Below are positions 16,529-23,992 of a stretch of DNA of 38,480 bases, one piece after another; positions within the stretch are counted from its first letter, which is position 1; every line of letters starts with the position of its first letter. The translations under genes and the position numbers were made by a program. This DNA comes from an uncultured Oscillibacter sp. (lineage in GTDB: Bacteria > Bacillota > Clostridia > Oscillospirales > Oscillospiraceae), in NCBI GenBank assembly GCA_910576845.1, contig CAJTJA010000017.1, positions 1 to 38,480 on the forward strand, in the 5' to 3' direction. Below the pieces are notes generated by a model. It saw only the letters and a program-made list of their open reading frames with translations, had not been told where the DNA came from and ran no database searches.

Positions 16529-17053
16529 TCATGCTCCGGCAGAACCGGCACTCTCCTCAATCCGCCCGGCAATGTAAGACTCCACATCTTCAAAGCCTAT
16601 CTCCAGCGCCGCTGCCAGCTCCCCATAAAGCAGCCGCTCTGCCTGCTTCATATACCGTTCGTCGACCATTCCCAGCCTGCGGTTTTTCGATTCCGCTATG
16701 CCTCGCTTGTGGTGAATGGCCTTCATCATCTCAATTAAAGCCTGGTGTCCCCCGTCCCGAACTGCGGACTGATACTGCTGAGTCAGGGCTTGCGCCGTAG
16801 TTCCACACCAGGACGCCTCTTCAATACCGGGCATCCGATCAATCAGCGCCTCTGCCTCCTTCCGGCTCATTACCGGGCGCATAGGAACTTTATCGCTGTC
16901 TACCGGAGCATAAATCACACCGTCCTGCCACAGAGGCTTAAGCAGATAGTACCGCTTTCCCCGGTCTCTGCCGGGCTGTTCAAGTCCCACAATTTCCTCC
17001 ACCCGGCAGACGCCGGTAGACCCATACACGACCAGTTCTCCTGCTTGAAACAT
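16529..17053 (-). CDS. CarD-like transcriptional regulator
   Basis: 174 residues from ATG 17053; the frame continues upstream, but AAAGGAGG placed 5 bp before this ATG decides the start. The N-terminal RNA-polymerase-interacting domain begins FQAGELVVYGSTGVCRVEEI and ends near VIYAPVDS, the CarD/TRCF RID pattern. The C-terminal helical part (KEAEALIDRMPGIE..., ERLLYGELAAALEIGFEDVE) matches CarD family proteins of Firmicutes. CarD binds the polymerase beta subunit and adjusts open-complex stability at many promoters. The gene is alone between terminators. Confidence 0.9.
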   Translation of the reverse strand: MFQAGELVVYGSTGVCRVEEIVGLEQPGRDRGKRYYLLKPLWQDGVIYAPVDSDKVPMRPVMSRKEAEALIDRMPGIEEASWCGTTAQALTQQYQSAVRDGGHQALIEMMKAIHHKRGIAESKNRRLGMVDERYMKQAERLLYGELAAALEIGFEDVESYIAGRIEESAGSAGA

Positions 17054-17119
17054 ATTGTCCTCCTTTTTCAGGGCCGCACTTTTGGCCACCTTCTGGCATT
17101 TCTCTCAGCTTTTTCCTTT

Positions 17120-17150
17120 AGTTTACCATATTTTTGCGGTAATATGTAAA
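17120..17150 (-). promoter_or_regulatory. Probable CarD promoter (extended -10)
   Basis: The minus strand shows TTTACA (17145-17150) and an extended -10 TGGTAAACT (17120-17128), with a 19-bp spacer. It lies about 70 bp before the CarD start in AT-rich DNA. Confidence 0.5.
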
Positions 17151-17198
17151 AGAAATTTTATAAATATTCAAATTTTCTCCATTTTTCCCTAAAGAGGA

Positions 17199-17458
17199 TT
17201 GACAAATCTCCTTTTTTTATGATAGAAATTTTGCAGTTCAATCTCCAATTAGTGAAATTGCCAATGTAAGAATACCGCAGCACAAAAGGTAAAAGAGGAC
17301 TATTTTTCTGTCTGCGATCTGTTTTCCGCCGCCATGAGGAGCGCTGATTTTATAGCCCCGTCCTTGCTTTCAAATGGCTGCCATTGAAATCCGCTCTGCC
17401 ATAATGACTGTAAGAAAAGCCGGAACCCTTGATTTTTCATGGGTTCCGGCTTTTCTTA
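17199..17458 (+). ncRNA. Candidate small RNA between a TTGACA promoter and an 18-bp terminator
   Basis: The 570-bp gap between the CarD start and 17626 has no convincing plus-strand gene. It does contain TTGACA (17199-17204), an 18-bp spacer and TAGAAA (17223-17228), and, 180 bp on, a perfect 18-bp stem TAAGAAAAGCCGGAACCC/GGGTTCCGGCTTTTCTTA (17411-17458). A transcript of roughly 220 nt is therefore possible. The terminator alone could instead serve the restriction operon on the other strand. No known RNA family was recognised. Confidence 0.3.
17411..17458. terminator. Perfect 18-bp bidirectional terminator
   Basis: Left arm 17411-17428, right arm 17441-17458, 12-nt loop, with TTTTCTTA on each strand. 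On the minus strand it lies 170 bp behind the last ORF of the restriction operon. Confidence 0.85.
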
Positions 17459-17625
17459 CTGCCAACAAAAATCAATACGCTGTCCACCTGCGGTTTCCTG
17501 CTGTGGTTCCAGAGCCGTTCGATCACTTCATTACCGAGCCTGTCCCGGCTGAGGGCGACACCGGATCAGAAGCCAGAAGTTTGGAATAGCACCGGGAAAC
17601 CACGTCTAATTTCAGGGCGAACCGG

Positions 17626-17991
17626 TCAAGATGGCCCAAAGGTTTTTAATAGCGGTTGGGTGCTGTACCCCTTGCCGCAACCGTCAATCGTTTCTTGCAT
17701 TTGGTATGCCTTGATTGTCTTATAGGGCAAGTTTACAGGCCATAAATCATGCTTGAACGCTGATGTGAGGGACGCCCGGTTGGATTGGCCCGGTTTGGGA
17801 GGTTTGTTTTCGTTCCGGATGTCGAAAAGCTGTTGCGGCGCAGCTTTAGCCTGGTCAAGGTTCCAAAGATCACCGGTGTATTCCGTCAAAAGAATATTGT
17901 CTTTTTTCTTGAATAGCGTTTGACCTTGATCCTGGCATACTCCATAAGGCGATTTTTTGAGGTTCCTATCTCTCACGGCAATGAAGAACAA
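17626..17991 (-). CDS. Unknown small ORF behind the Res gene
   Basis: A 121-codon open frame starting TTG at 17991, 18 bp after the Res stop codon on the same strand. No ribosome site is convincing, and no family is recognised. The product would be hydrophilic and basic, with a Pro/Lys-rich middle (NENKPPKPGQSN). Its position suggests a third gene, or the remnant of one, in the restriction-modification operon. Further downstream (17460-17625) the minus strand holds another short open piece in a different frame (GNEVIERLWNHSRKPQVDSV), so a frameshifted or decayed gene is a real possibility. Confidence 0.3.
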   Translation of the reverse strand: MFFIAVRDRNLKKSPYGVCQDQGQTLFKKKDNILLTEYTGDLWNLDQAKAAPQQLFDIRNENKPPKPGQSNRASLTSAFKHDLWPVNLPYKTIKAYQMQETIDGCGKGYSTQPLLKTFGPS

Positions 17992-18009
17992 TATTTGGTA
18001 TACCGGCGC

Positions 18010-20532
18010 TTACTCGTGAGGTTCCTCCGTAACGGCATACTTTTCAAATATTTGATCAAGCGCAGTATTTGAAGTAACGCCGCGAACGCTTTCCCTGACC
18101 GCAATTTTTCCCATATCTAAGCGATAAAAATGCTCACGCCTGTCCGGTCCCTTCTTCTTTCGGATCAGTTGGATACGCCCAAAGAGTTCGCCGTGCTTTT
18201 CGGCAAACTTTGCCAGGCCGACTGCTTTGGGATAATTATCTTTTCGGCTGGGATCATGGGGCTCAAGAATGTCAAAAACATAGCCATGGACGCTGGAGCG
18301 GACAATGATTAAATCGGGAAACATGGGAACTATCACGCCGCAGGCCTCATATGGAATCTCAAGTGACCACCGTTTGCGGTCGAGATTGCGGAGCCATGCC
18401 ACAAAATCATCTCGTCTCCGTTCCTCTTCCATGACGCCATCCTCCCAGTTTCCAAGGCTGATGGAGAATGCGTTTCCCTCCGCGGGGATGAAAAGATGCT
18501 GCTTGCAGTCCTGACCATTCTGCCCGGCGTAAAAATCAATGGCTTGCGGCAGCTCCCAGGCGAGGGGAATAGGAGTGGCCGAGGCCATTGCCAGCTTGTT
18601 ATAAATATCCCTGCGGCCTTCGCTTAACTCCCGGAAGGCTCCGCGGTAGCTGTCAAACAGTTCATGAAACAGCCTGCCGGAAAACTCCTCGAGGTGTTCC
18701 ATCGCCTGATTATCACCAGCCAGGACAATCATCTCGGTTTTTACCTCGGAGGGGTCGCGGGCGGCATGGCGCCTCCAGTATTCTTTATGCAGACCCTCGC
18801 CCAGCACCTTGCCAGCCTTTTCAAACAGGCTGCCTATATCCGCGTCGGAGAGTTCAACGGTTTTGACGGCGCTGCTGGCCTTGCCGGCGTCCCCGTCTCT
18901 GTAGTCGATGGTCAGCGTTCGCAGAAACAGAGCGGTGACAGCGGCTGCGCTGGTGTCGAACCTGCCGGATTGTTTCATTGCGGTAAGTTCCGCTTCAAAT
19001 TTATCCAGCACCCGTTTTAATGTGCTTTTCCGGGCCTGGGGGGCGATTCTGTCCTGGGTAAGCGCACGGGCGAGGGCAACCAGCCTGCGCAGGGCTGGCT
19101 GCCTCCGGGTGGTTGGAATTCGATAGGTGACAAGGTCCATGGAACCGAAAATGTCTGCAAAATTTGGATTACGTGCCAGCGTGACAAGTTCTTTGTTGGT
19201 GCCGGTTTCGGCGGGAGCGATTGCTTCGTTGTCTTGAAGAGCGCTCTCGACTTTTTTTACCGTTTCCTCATCAAAAAAGGGAAGAAACAGGCCGACATTG
19301 TTCAACTCGGCGTCAGACTCCACCCGTCTGGCAAGGGGGGTGCGGATCATGCGTCCAAGAAGCTGGGCAATATAGGTGTAGTCGTTAGCGTGGCGGAAAG
19401 ACATCATGGTTTCGGCCCGCGGGCAGTCCCAGCCGGTGGAGAGATTCATTTTGAAGAACACGACCATAGCGGTTTCGTCTTCCTCAATATGGGATGCGTC
19501 AATTTTGCGGATATTTACACCGCCGGCCTTGAGGGTATCCCGCTTGTCAAAGGTATGGACTGCTTCGCCGGGGCGGAGCCTGCGCCCGAGAGATTTTTCG
19601 AGAATATGAATACAGGAAGTCAAATTGGTTTGAGTAGAGGTGCGTTCATTTCCGTCTTCAACCTGTACCACGAGGATGGGGCGTACAGGTTTTTGAATAC
19701 CCTCATGGTCGCAGTAAGCGCTCCAGCGGCTGCATTTGGTTTTCCAGTTTATAACCGCTTCCGTAAACATTGTCATATCCGCACCAATGGCTGTTTCCGG
19801 AAAATGGATAATGATCCGATCCTTCAGCAGACCGGATTCCCGCACATCATCAGGGGAAATCTTGATGCCTTGAGTTGTAGACGTCATGCCGTCTGTGAGG
19901 CGCTGAAAGCGCTGGGGAGTAGCGGTTACGCCGATGACAAGCGGCAGGGGAGGCAGGCCGTCCTCCTTGCTGCCCTTGATAAATTTCTGCATAATGGACT
20001 GGGCTTTATCCTCGGCCTGTCTCGAGGTATATGTGCCGCGATGGGCCTCGTCAATGATCACGTAGAAGGATTTCGGCTGACGCTTTGCTGTATTGGCAAG
20101 TGTCTGCCAGATTGTGTAGCTGCGCTCTCCGCCCTGGGTCAGCCGCTTGTCGGAGCCCAGCTTCTGGGTGTTGAGAAAATTGATGCTGCCCGGCGGGAAA
20201 AACTCTGCGTCAAAAGTGGAGTCGATGACATGGATGTCCCGCGCACGGAATCGATCCGACTTGCTCTCGATTTTCCGGCGGGTCTGCTCGTTCAGCTCGG
20301 GCATGTCGGACAGCCACACAAATACCGAATCCGGCTCCGCTATGCCATCTGGGTGGCCAAAAATAATTTCCTCAAACAGTGCGGTCATCATAATGGTTTT
20401 GCCTGCGCCGGTGGGAGCGGAAAAAATGATAATCTGCGGATCTTTCTCGCTCCACATAATATGCGCCTTCCGTATTTTTTCGTGCAGGCTGTCAAGAGCC
20501 GTTTCTTGAAAAGGGAAAAGCGTAGCTCTCAT
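18010..20532 (-). CDS. res: Type III-like restriction enzyme Res (DEAH helicase-nuclease)
   Basis: An 840-residue superfamily 2 helicase. Walker A APTGAGKT is at residues 39-46, DEAH at 161-164, motif III GVTATP follows, and motif VI is QLLGRMIRTP. These are the DNA-translocating domains of Res subunits. The C-terminal region should hold the nuclease. There, PD at 739-740 is followed by FDILEPHD at 753-760, so the usual (D/E)xK is replaced by D-I-L-E-P-H. The gene overlaps mod by 4 bp and needs the Mod protein for target recognition. Cleavage of unmodified (phage) DNA is the family role; activity of this variant is untested. Confidence 0.87.
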   Translation of the reverse strand: MRATLFPFQETALDSLHEKIRKAHIMWSEKDPQIIIFSAPTGAGKTIMMTALFEEIIFGHPDGIAEPDSVFVWLSDMPELNEQTRRKIESKSDRFRARDIHVIDSTFDAEFFPPGSINFLNTQKLGSDKRLTQGGERSYTIWQTLANTAKRQPKSFYVIIDEAHRGTYTSRQAEDKAQSIMQKFIKGSKEDGLPPLPLVIGVTATPQRFQRLTDGMTSTTQGIKISPDDVRESGLLKDRIIIHFPETAIGADMTMFTEAVINWKTKCSRWSAYCDHEGIQKPVRPILVVQVEDGNERTSTQTNLTSCIHILEKSLGRRLRPGEAVHTFDKRDTLKAGGVNIRKIDASHIEEDETAMVVFFKMNLSTGWDCPRAETMMSFRHANDYTYIAQLLGRMIRTPLARRVESDAELNNVGLFLPFFDEETVKKVESALQDNEAIAPAETGTNKELVTLARNPNFADIFGSMDLVTYRIPTTRRQPALRRLVALARALTQDRIAPQARKSTLKRVLDKFEAELTAMKQSGRFDTSAAAVTALFLRTLTIDYRDGDAGKASSAVKTVELSDADIGSLFEKAGKVLGEGLHKEYWRRHAARDPSEVKTEMIVLAGDNQAMEHLEEFSGRLFHELFDSYRGAFRELSEGRRDIYNKLAMASATPIPLAWELPQAIDFYAGQNGQDCKQHLFIPAEGNAFSISLGNWEDGVMEEERRRDDFVAWLRNLDRKRWSLEIPYEACGVIVPMFPDLIIVRSSVHGYVFDILEPHDPSRKDNYPKAVGLAKFAEKHGELFGRIQLIRKKKGPDRREHFYRLDMGKIAVRESVRGVTSNTALDQIFEKYAVTEEPHE

Positions 20533-22829
20533 AGGCGGTTCCTCCTGCTTCCGGTTTCAAAGTTATCAATATAGTCACGGTATAATTGGTATGTCTCCTT
20601 GATGGCAATCCCGTCTGACATTTCCCGGAATGCCTCCTCGGAGTCTGTTACAAAAAAAACGGTGCTTATACCGCCCGCCGCAAGCAGCTTTTCGGAGAAT
20701 TCACCATAATAATCTTCATCCAGAAGAACGGCAAAGCCGTTCTGGGGAAGAATCAGCATCTCCGGAAGAGTTTCTCCATTCAACTCCGGACGCGGACCGG
20801 ATGCTCCTGCTTTCAGCCACAGCAGCGGCAGGAGCTCCGCAAACCGCTGCCCAAGAGCCACGCTGTCCTTGTCCAGAAAGCCGAGCTTGAAATACTCGGC
20901 GTTGGCGGCAAAGCCATGGCTCATAGGCTTCTTCACAGATTCTGCGGTGGTAACGGTGCCAAGCAGTGCGGCAATTCTTTTCTTTATGCTGCTGAATCTG
21001 CGGATTTCCTTTGTCACAATATAAAAGTCGGTAATATGTTCCTGCCCATCCAAGGCGGCGAGCCATTCTTCCGCGGCATCCGGATCAAAGAGCACGGAGG
21101 CCGTGTGTTTCTTCGAAACGATAAACCGGCTGTCTGCCTTTGCCAGCGACTGGGCCAGCTTGTCTTTGCCGATGAGGGAAATGATTTGCTTTTTAGCGGT
21201 CAATGTGAGATTGGCAGGAGTTTCAACAAAGCTGAGCTGGTAGAACGAGCGGTTTCTTTCCCTGCTCAGGAGGCGGCTTGTGAAGTAGTCGCCGGGAAGA
21301 GGTTCTCCGCCGGCCTGCTTGCCGAGAATGCTGCACTGTGTGCGCGGCCAGGTTACGGAGCGGCAAATGCCGCGGGCCTCCCATTCCGGATTGCCAGGCT
21401 GAAAGCCTTGGGCCCGCAATTCTTTGGCGTCGGTGTCGGACACCTCGTTGTTTGTAACCAGAATGCACCGGCGGCGCCCGCCGTCTTCGGAATTCAAAAG
21501 ATTTACGGCATGCAGCGTCGTGCCGCTTCCGGCGAAAAAGTCCACGATAAGAGCGTCCTTTTTGCCGGCGGCAGCAAAGGACAGCGCCTCATGCACCGCG
21601 TATAAGGATTTGGGAAAGGAGAAGGCGCCGCCGATAATAGACTTGACCATATCGGTGCCGTATGCCTCTGCGTTAAAAAGCGGATTGGTCCATACGGTTT
21701 TCGGCGGCTCGCTTTCCCGGCGGAGTATAATCTCAAGCCGGCTGTTCCGCCGCTCAACAAACATTCGGTCCTGCACCGACTCGACAGTGTCTCTTGCATA
21801 TCTCCATTTTTTCTCCGTTCCGTTTACATCGATGGGCCAAACGGAAAATGTTCCGTCGGAATTGCACTCGGTCTGTGCCGCTGGGTGCAGGTCATTGGCT
21901 AAAACGCCGCCGAAACCAATAACGTTCAGATTGCCGTCCACATAGATGGGATAGAAACAGGTAGCGGCTTCATACCGGCCCGATGTGCTTCCCCAGCGGC
22001 GGAGATTGTAGACGTCCTTTCCCGTGTGCTGCTTTCTATAAATGGTGCTCTTGGCCGAATATGAAAAAATTGCATATTCGTTGGTAACGGAGAAGCTTTT
22101 TCCCTGGGTGCCTCCGGGATTGTGCTGTATGGTCACACAGTTGTGGGACAGTTGGGGAAAAATGTCATGCAGCAGAATCCAAAGGTGGGCGTATTCGTTG
22201 TCGTCTATGGTTGTAATCAGAACACCGTCAGGGGCGAGAATTCTCTTGGCAAGCAGAAGCCGCCGCTTCATCATGGACAGCCATTTGCTGTGCCTCCATT
22301 GGTCGGCGGAATCAACGTAGTTGTTATTGTATTTCCAGTCTCGTGCGCCGGTATTATAGGGGGGATCAATGTATATGCAGTCAACCTGCCCTTCGTAAAG
22401 GTAATCCAAAAGCTGAAGAGCGTGATAGTTGTCAGCCTCGATAATGGAATGCCAAGGGCCGTCTCCGGGGGCATTCTGCACACGGGCAATGGGCTCCAGC
22501 ATAGGGAATATGGGGTCGCCGAACCGGGATATGGGAATTAATTCGGATAGTGGAAATGTTGCCGTTTCAGAAGCGTCTTCATTTTCGCAGAGGGCGCTTT
22601 CACCGGTTATTTGTTTTACGGTAAAAATCTCATTGCTTCCGTCTGTTCTGCGGATAACCGTTGAGCCGCGCCGGATGGAAAGGCCGTGAAGCAGAGTGTA
22701 TTCCGGAACGTGCTCTTCAAACACCAGACCAAAGGTCGTATGCTGAGCCAGACGGTCCGCTTCCTCCGCCAGCCTCTGCCGCAGCGCTGGGTCCGTAATT
22801 TGCTGTATGTAGTCATTGAGTGCGGCCAT
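20529..22829 (-). CDS. mod: Type III-like DNA methyltransferase Mod
   Basis: 766 residues from ATG 22829; AAGGAG lies 9 bp in front of it, whereas the ATG at 22838 directly abuts the ribosome site. The N-terminal ~130 residues include FGLVFEEHVPE, of unknown role. The catalytic motif DPPY (IDPPYNTG) lies near residue 155 and the AdoMet motif DFFAGSGTT near residue 430. That order marks the beta class of amino-methyltransferases, making N6-methyladenine or N4-methylcytosine. The region between the motifs and the C-terminal ~300 residues probably hold target recognition and Res contacts. It is the first gene of the operon, with a consensus promoter. Confidence 0.9.
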   Translation of the reverse strand: MAALNDYIQQITDPALRQRLAEEADRLAQHTTFGLVFEEHVPEYTLLHGLSIRRGSTVIRRTDGSNEIFTVKQITGESALCENEDASETATFPLSELIPISRFGDPIFPMLEPIARVQNAPGDGPWHSIIEADNYHALQLLDYLYEGQVDCIYIDPPYNTGARDWKYNNNYVDSADQWRHSKWLSMMKRRLLLAKRILAPDGVLITTIDDNEYAHLWILLHDIFPQLSHNCVTIQHNPGGTQGKSFSVTNEYAIFSYSAKSTIYRKQHTGKDVYNLRRWGSTSGRYEAATCFYPIYVDGNLNVIGFGGVLANDLHPAAQTECNSDGTFSVWPIDVNGTEKKWRYARDTVESVQDRMFVERRNSRLEIILRRESEPPKTVWTNPLFNAEAYGTDMVKSIIGGAFSFPKSLYAVHEALSFAAAGKKDALIVDFFAGSGTTLHAVNLLNSEDGGRRRCILVTNNEVSDTDAKELRAQGFQPGNPEWEARGICRSVTWPRTQCSILGKQAGGEPLPGDYFTSRLLSRERNRSFYQLSFVETPANLTLTAKKQIISLIGKDKLAQSLAKADSRFIVSKKHTASVLFDPDAAEEWLAALDGQEHITDFYIVTKEIRRFSSIKKRIAALLGTVTTAESVKKPMSHGFAANAEYFKLGFLDKDSVALGQRFAELLPLLWLKAGASGPRPELNGETLPEMLILPQNGFAVLLDEDYYGEFSEKLLAAGGISTVFFVTDSEEAFREMSDGIAIKETYQLYRDYIDNFETGSRRNRL

Positions 22830-22870
22830 CGCTGCCATCTCCTTATTCTTTATATTAGATTTATTAGTTA

Positions 22871-22899
22871 ATTATAGACGTTTTCTGTGGTTGTGTCAA
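22871..22899 (-). promoter_or_regulatory. Perfect consensus promoter of the mod-res operon
   Basis: Minus-strand TTGACA (22894-22899), exactly 17 bp, TATAAT (22871-22876), 42 bp before the mod start. A restriction operon with an unmodified consensus promoter suggests constitutive strong transcription. Confidence 0.85.
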
Positions 22900-22995
22900 T
22901 TTTACCCTGAAGAAATTTGCCTTCTGGGTTTTCCGCGGAAGGCGGGCGGGAAAGCGCTTCAGTGAAGAGGAATTTAAGAAAATAGCAAAATGCCC

Positions 22996-23024
22996 TTGCA
23001 AGATGAGGGAAAATGGAATATAAT
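22996..23024 (+). promoter_or_regulatory. Promoter of the 124-aa gene
   Basis: TTGCAA (22996-23001), 17-bp spacer, TATAAT (23019-23024). It points away from the mod-res promoter, 97 bp apart. Confidence 0.75.
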
Positions 23025-23030
23025 CGGACT

Positions 23031-23130
23031 ACGGTTTGCGGAGGCTGGGGGTAAAAGTGGCAGACTGAAATAAAAATTGAAGAGACCGCATGCGGCAGGA
23101 GAGCGCTTGGAAGAAAGGTGAGCGCTTTTT
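23031..23130 (+). promoter_or_regulatory. Structured leader with terminator-like hairpin
   Basis: The ~150-nt leader of the 124-aa gene contains CCGCATGCGG and then AGCGCT...AGCGCTTTTTGTTGTTT (23102-23137), a short stem plus T-run, about 50 bp before the ribosome site. It could be an attenuator, or the end of a ~100-nt small RNA. No riboswitch class was recognised. Confidence 0.4.
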
Positions 23131-23178
23131 GTTGTTTCTGCGCGCGGCGGCGGTGCGGAAAGGAAATGGGTGTAAACC

Positions 23179-23553
23179 ATGTACAGGTACATCGGTATTG
23201 AGGACCTGGTTGCCAATGCACTGATTGAAATGATGAGGAGCGAAGAGGCCAATCGAAGAATCAGCGTAAAAACGCTGGCCGATTATGGCACGGTAATTGT
23301 GAGGCTTCTCACGGCGTCGGGTCAAAATGCGATTCTTTTTTTGACGAAAGAAAGCACATATGAGTTTGTACATGATTACGCCGAATATTTTTCGATTATT
23401 GAGCATGAGAATATTGAGTATATTGAGCTGAAAGACGGCGTACAGGCGGAAGAGCTGCGCCGTCAGTTCAGAAAAAATCTTACCGTTGATCTTGCGAAGG
23501 CGCTTACAGGCGAGGAGTCCTTGAGAGCCCTGGGAATAAGTTCAAGGGCTTGA
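23179..23553 (+). CDS. Unknown 124-residue protein
   Basis: A real gene by all signals: promoter, ribosome site (AAAGGAAATGGG before ATG 23179) and a terminator directly behind. I do not recognise the family. The product is acidic and probably soluble with mixed alpha/beta character. A conserved-looking strand NAILFLTKEST and a C-terminal helix (AEELRRQFRKNLTVDLAKAL) stand out; there is no signal peptide or membrane segment. It lies between the mod-res operon (divergent) and the HD phosphohydrolase gene (same strand, 440 bp on). It may belong to the same defence cluster; that is inference from position only. Confidence 0.7.
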   Translation: MYRYIGIEDLVANALIEMMRSEEANRRISVKTLADYGTVIVRLLTASGQNAILFLTKESTYEFVHDYAEYFSIIEHENIEYIELKDGVQAEELRRQFRKNLTVDLAKALTGEESLRALGISSRA

Positions 23554-23555
23554 TG

Positions 23556-23586
23556 AAAGGGCACTACGTGGAGTAGTGCCCTTTTT
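23556..23586 (+). terminator. Terminator behind the 124-aa gene
   Basis: AAAGGGCACTAC (23556-23567) and GTAGTGCCCTTT (23573-23584) form a perfect 12-bp stem with a 5-nt loop, running into TTTTTT. Confidence 0.9.
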
Positions 23587-23621
23587 TAAGTCTGCGGGAT
23601 ATCTGGACGGGATATTGACTG

Positions 23622-23796
23622 ATATAGTCAGTACAACTGGAAAGAATCCAAAGGATTCTTTTCCGCGCCGCAAGCCGTATGAGCGGTTTTCTGTGTTTGA
23701 CTTCATAGGAAACGCATGGCCGCTTTGCGCTCCGGCGGACATTTGGCCCGCCGGTTGAAAAAAGCGTTTCCTTCTTTTCAACCGCGTTGACTATAT
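23622..23796. repeat. Hairpin-rich element with inverted ends (copy 3)
   Basis: A 175-bp non-coding block. Ends: ATATAGTCA (23622-23630) and TGACTATAT (23788-23796), followed inward by imperfect ..TG.AAAGAA repeats. Inner hairpins are AGAATCCAAAGGATTCT (23643-23659), GGAAACGC/GCGTTTCC, CCGGCGG/CCGCCGG, and GTTGAAAA/TTTTCAAC. Positions 23707-23732 match copy 1 (994-1019) at 21 of 26 bases, and the opening TCC-AAA-GGA hairpin is in the same place as in copy 1. The rest of the gap (23797-23977) shows one further imperfect hairpin (GCCGGGgGAAA.../TTTTCACCCGGC) and no convincing gene. Confidence 0.6.
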
Positions 23797-23992
23797 TTTT
23801 AGCCGGGGGAAACCGTCATATGGACATTTTCACCCGGCACAGCAAGTCGCCGGGGCTGAGCGCAGAGTTCCTGACTATGAGGACAGATGAACCAGCCTCC
23901 TGCAACGGCCGGCAAGGCAACTTTACTGAAAAGTCTCTCGGGTGTTTTCAAGCTCATGAACTATAAATACATGAAGAATGGCGGGAAGCGCA

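Noticed and set aside
17374..17725. Plus-strand ORFs of 71 and 98 codons across the 18-bp terminator
   Set aside because: They read through the terminator hairpin, lack ribosome sites and have no recognisable product.
19234..20574. 446-codon plus-strand frame over the Res gene
   Set aside because: Antisense to helicase motifs; no recognisable domain.
23820..23969. 49-codon ORF between hairpin element 3 and the HD gene
   Set aside because: No proper ribosome site, starts inside an imperfect hairpin and shows no recognisable features.
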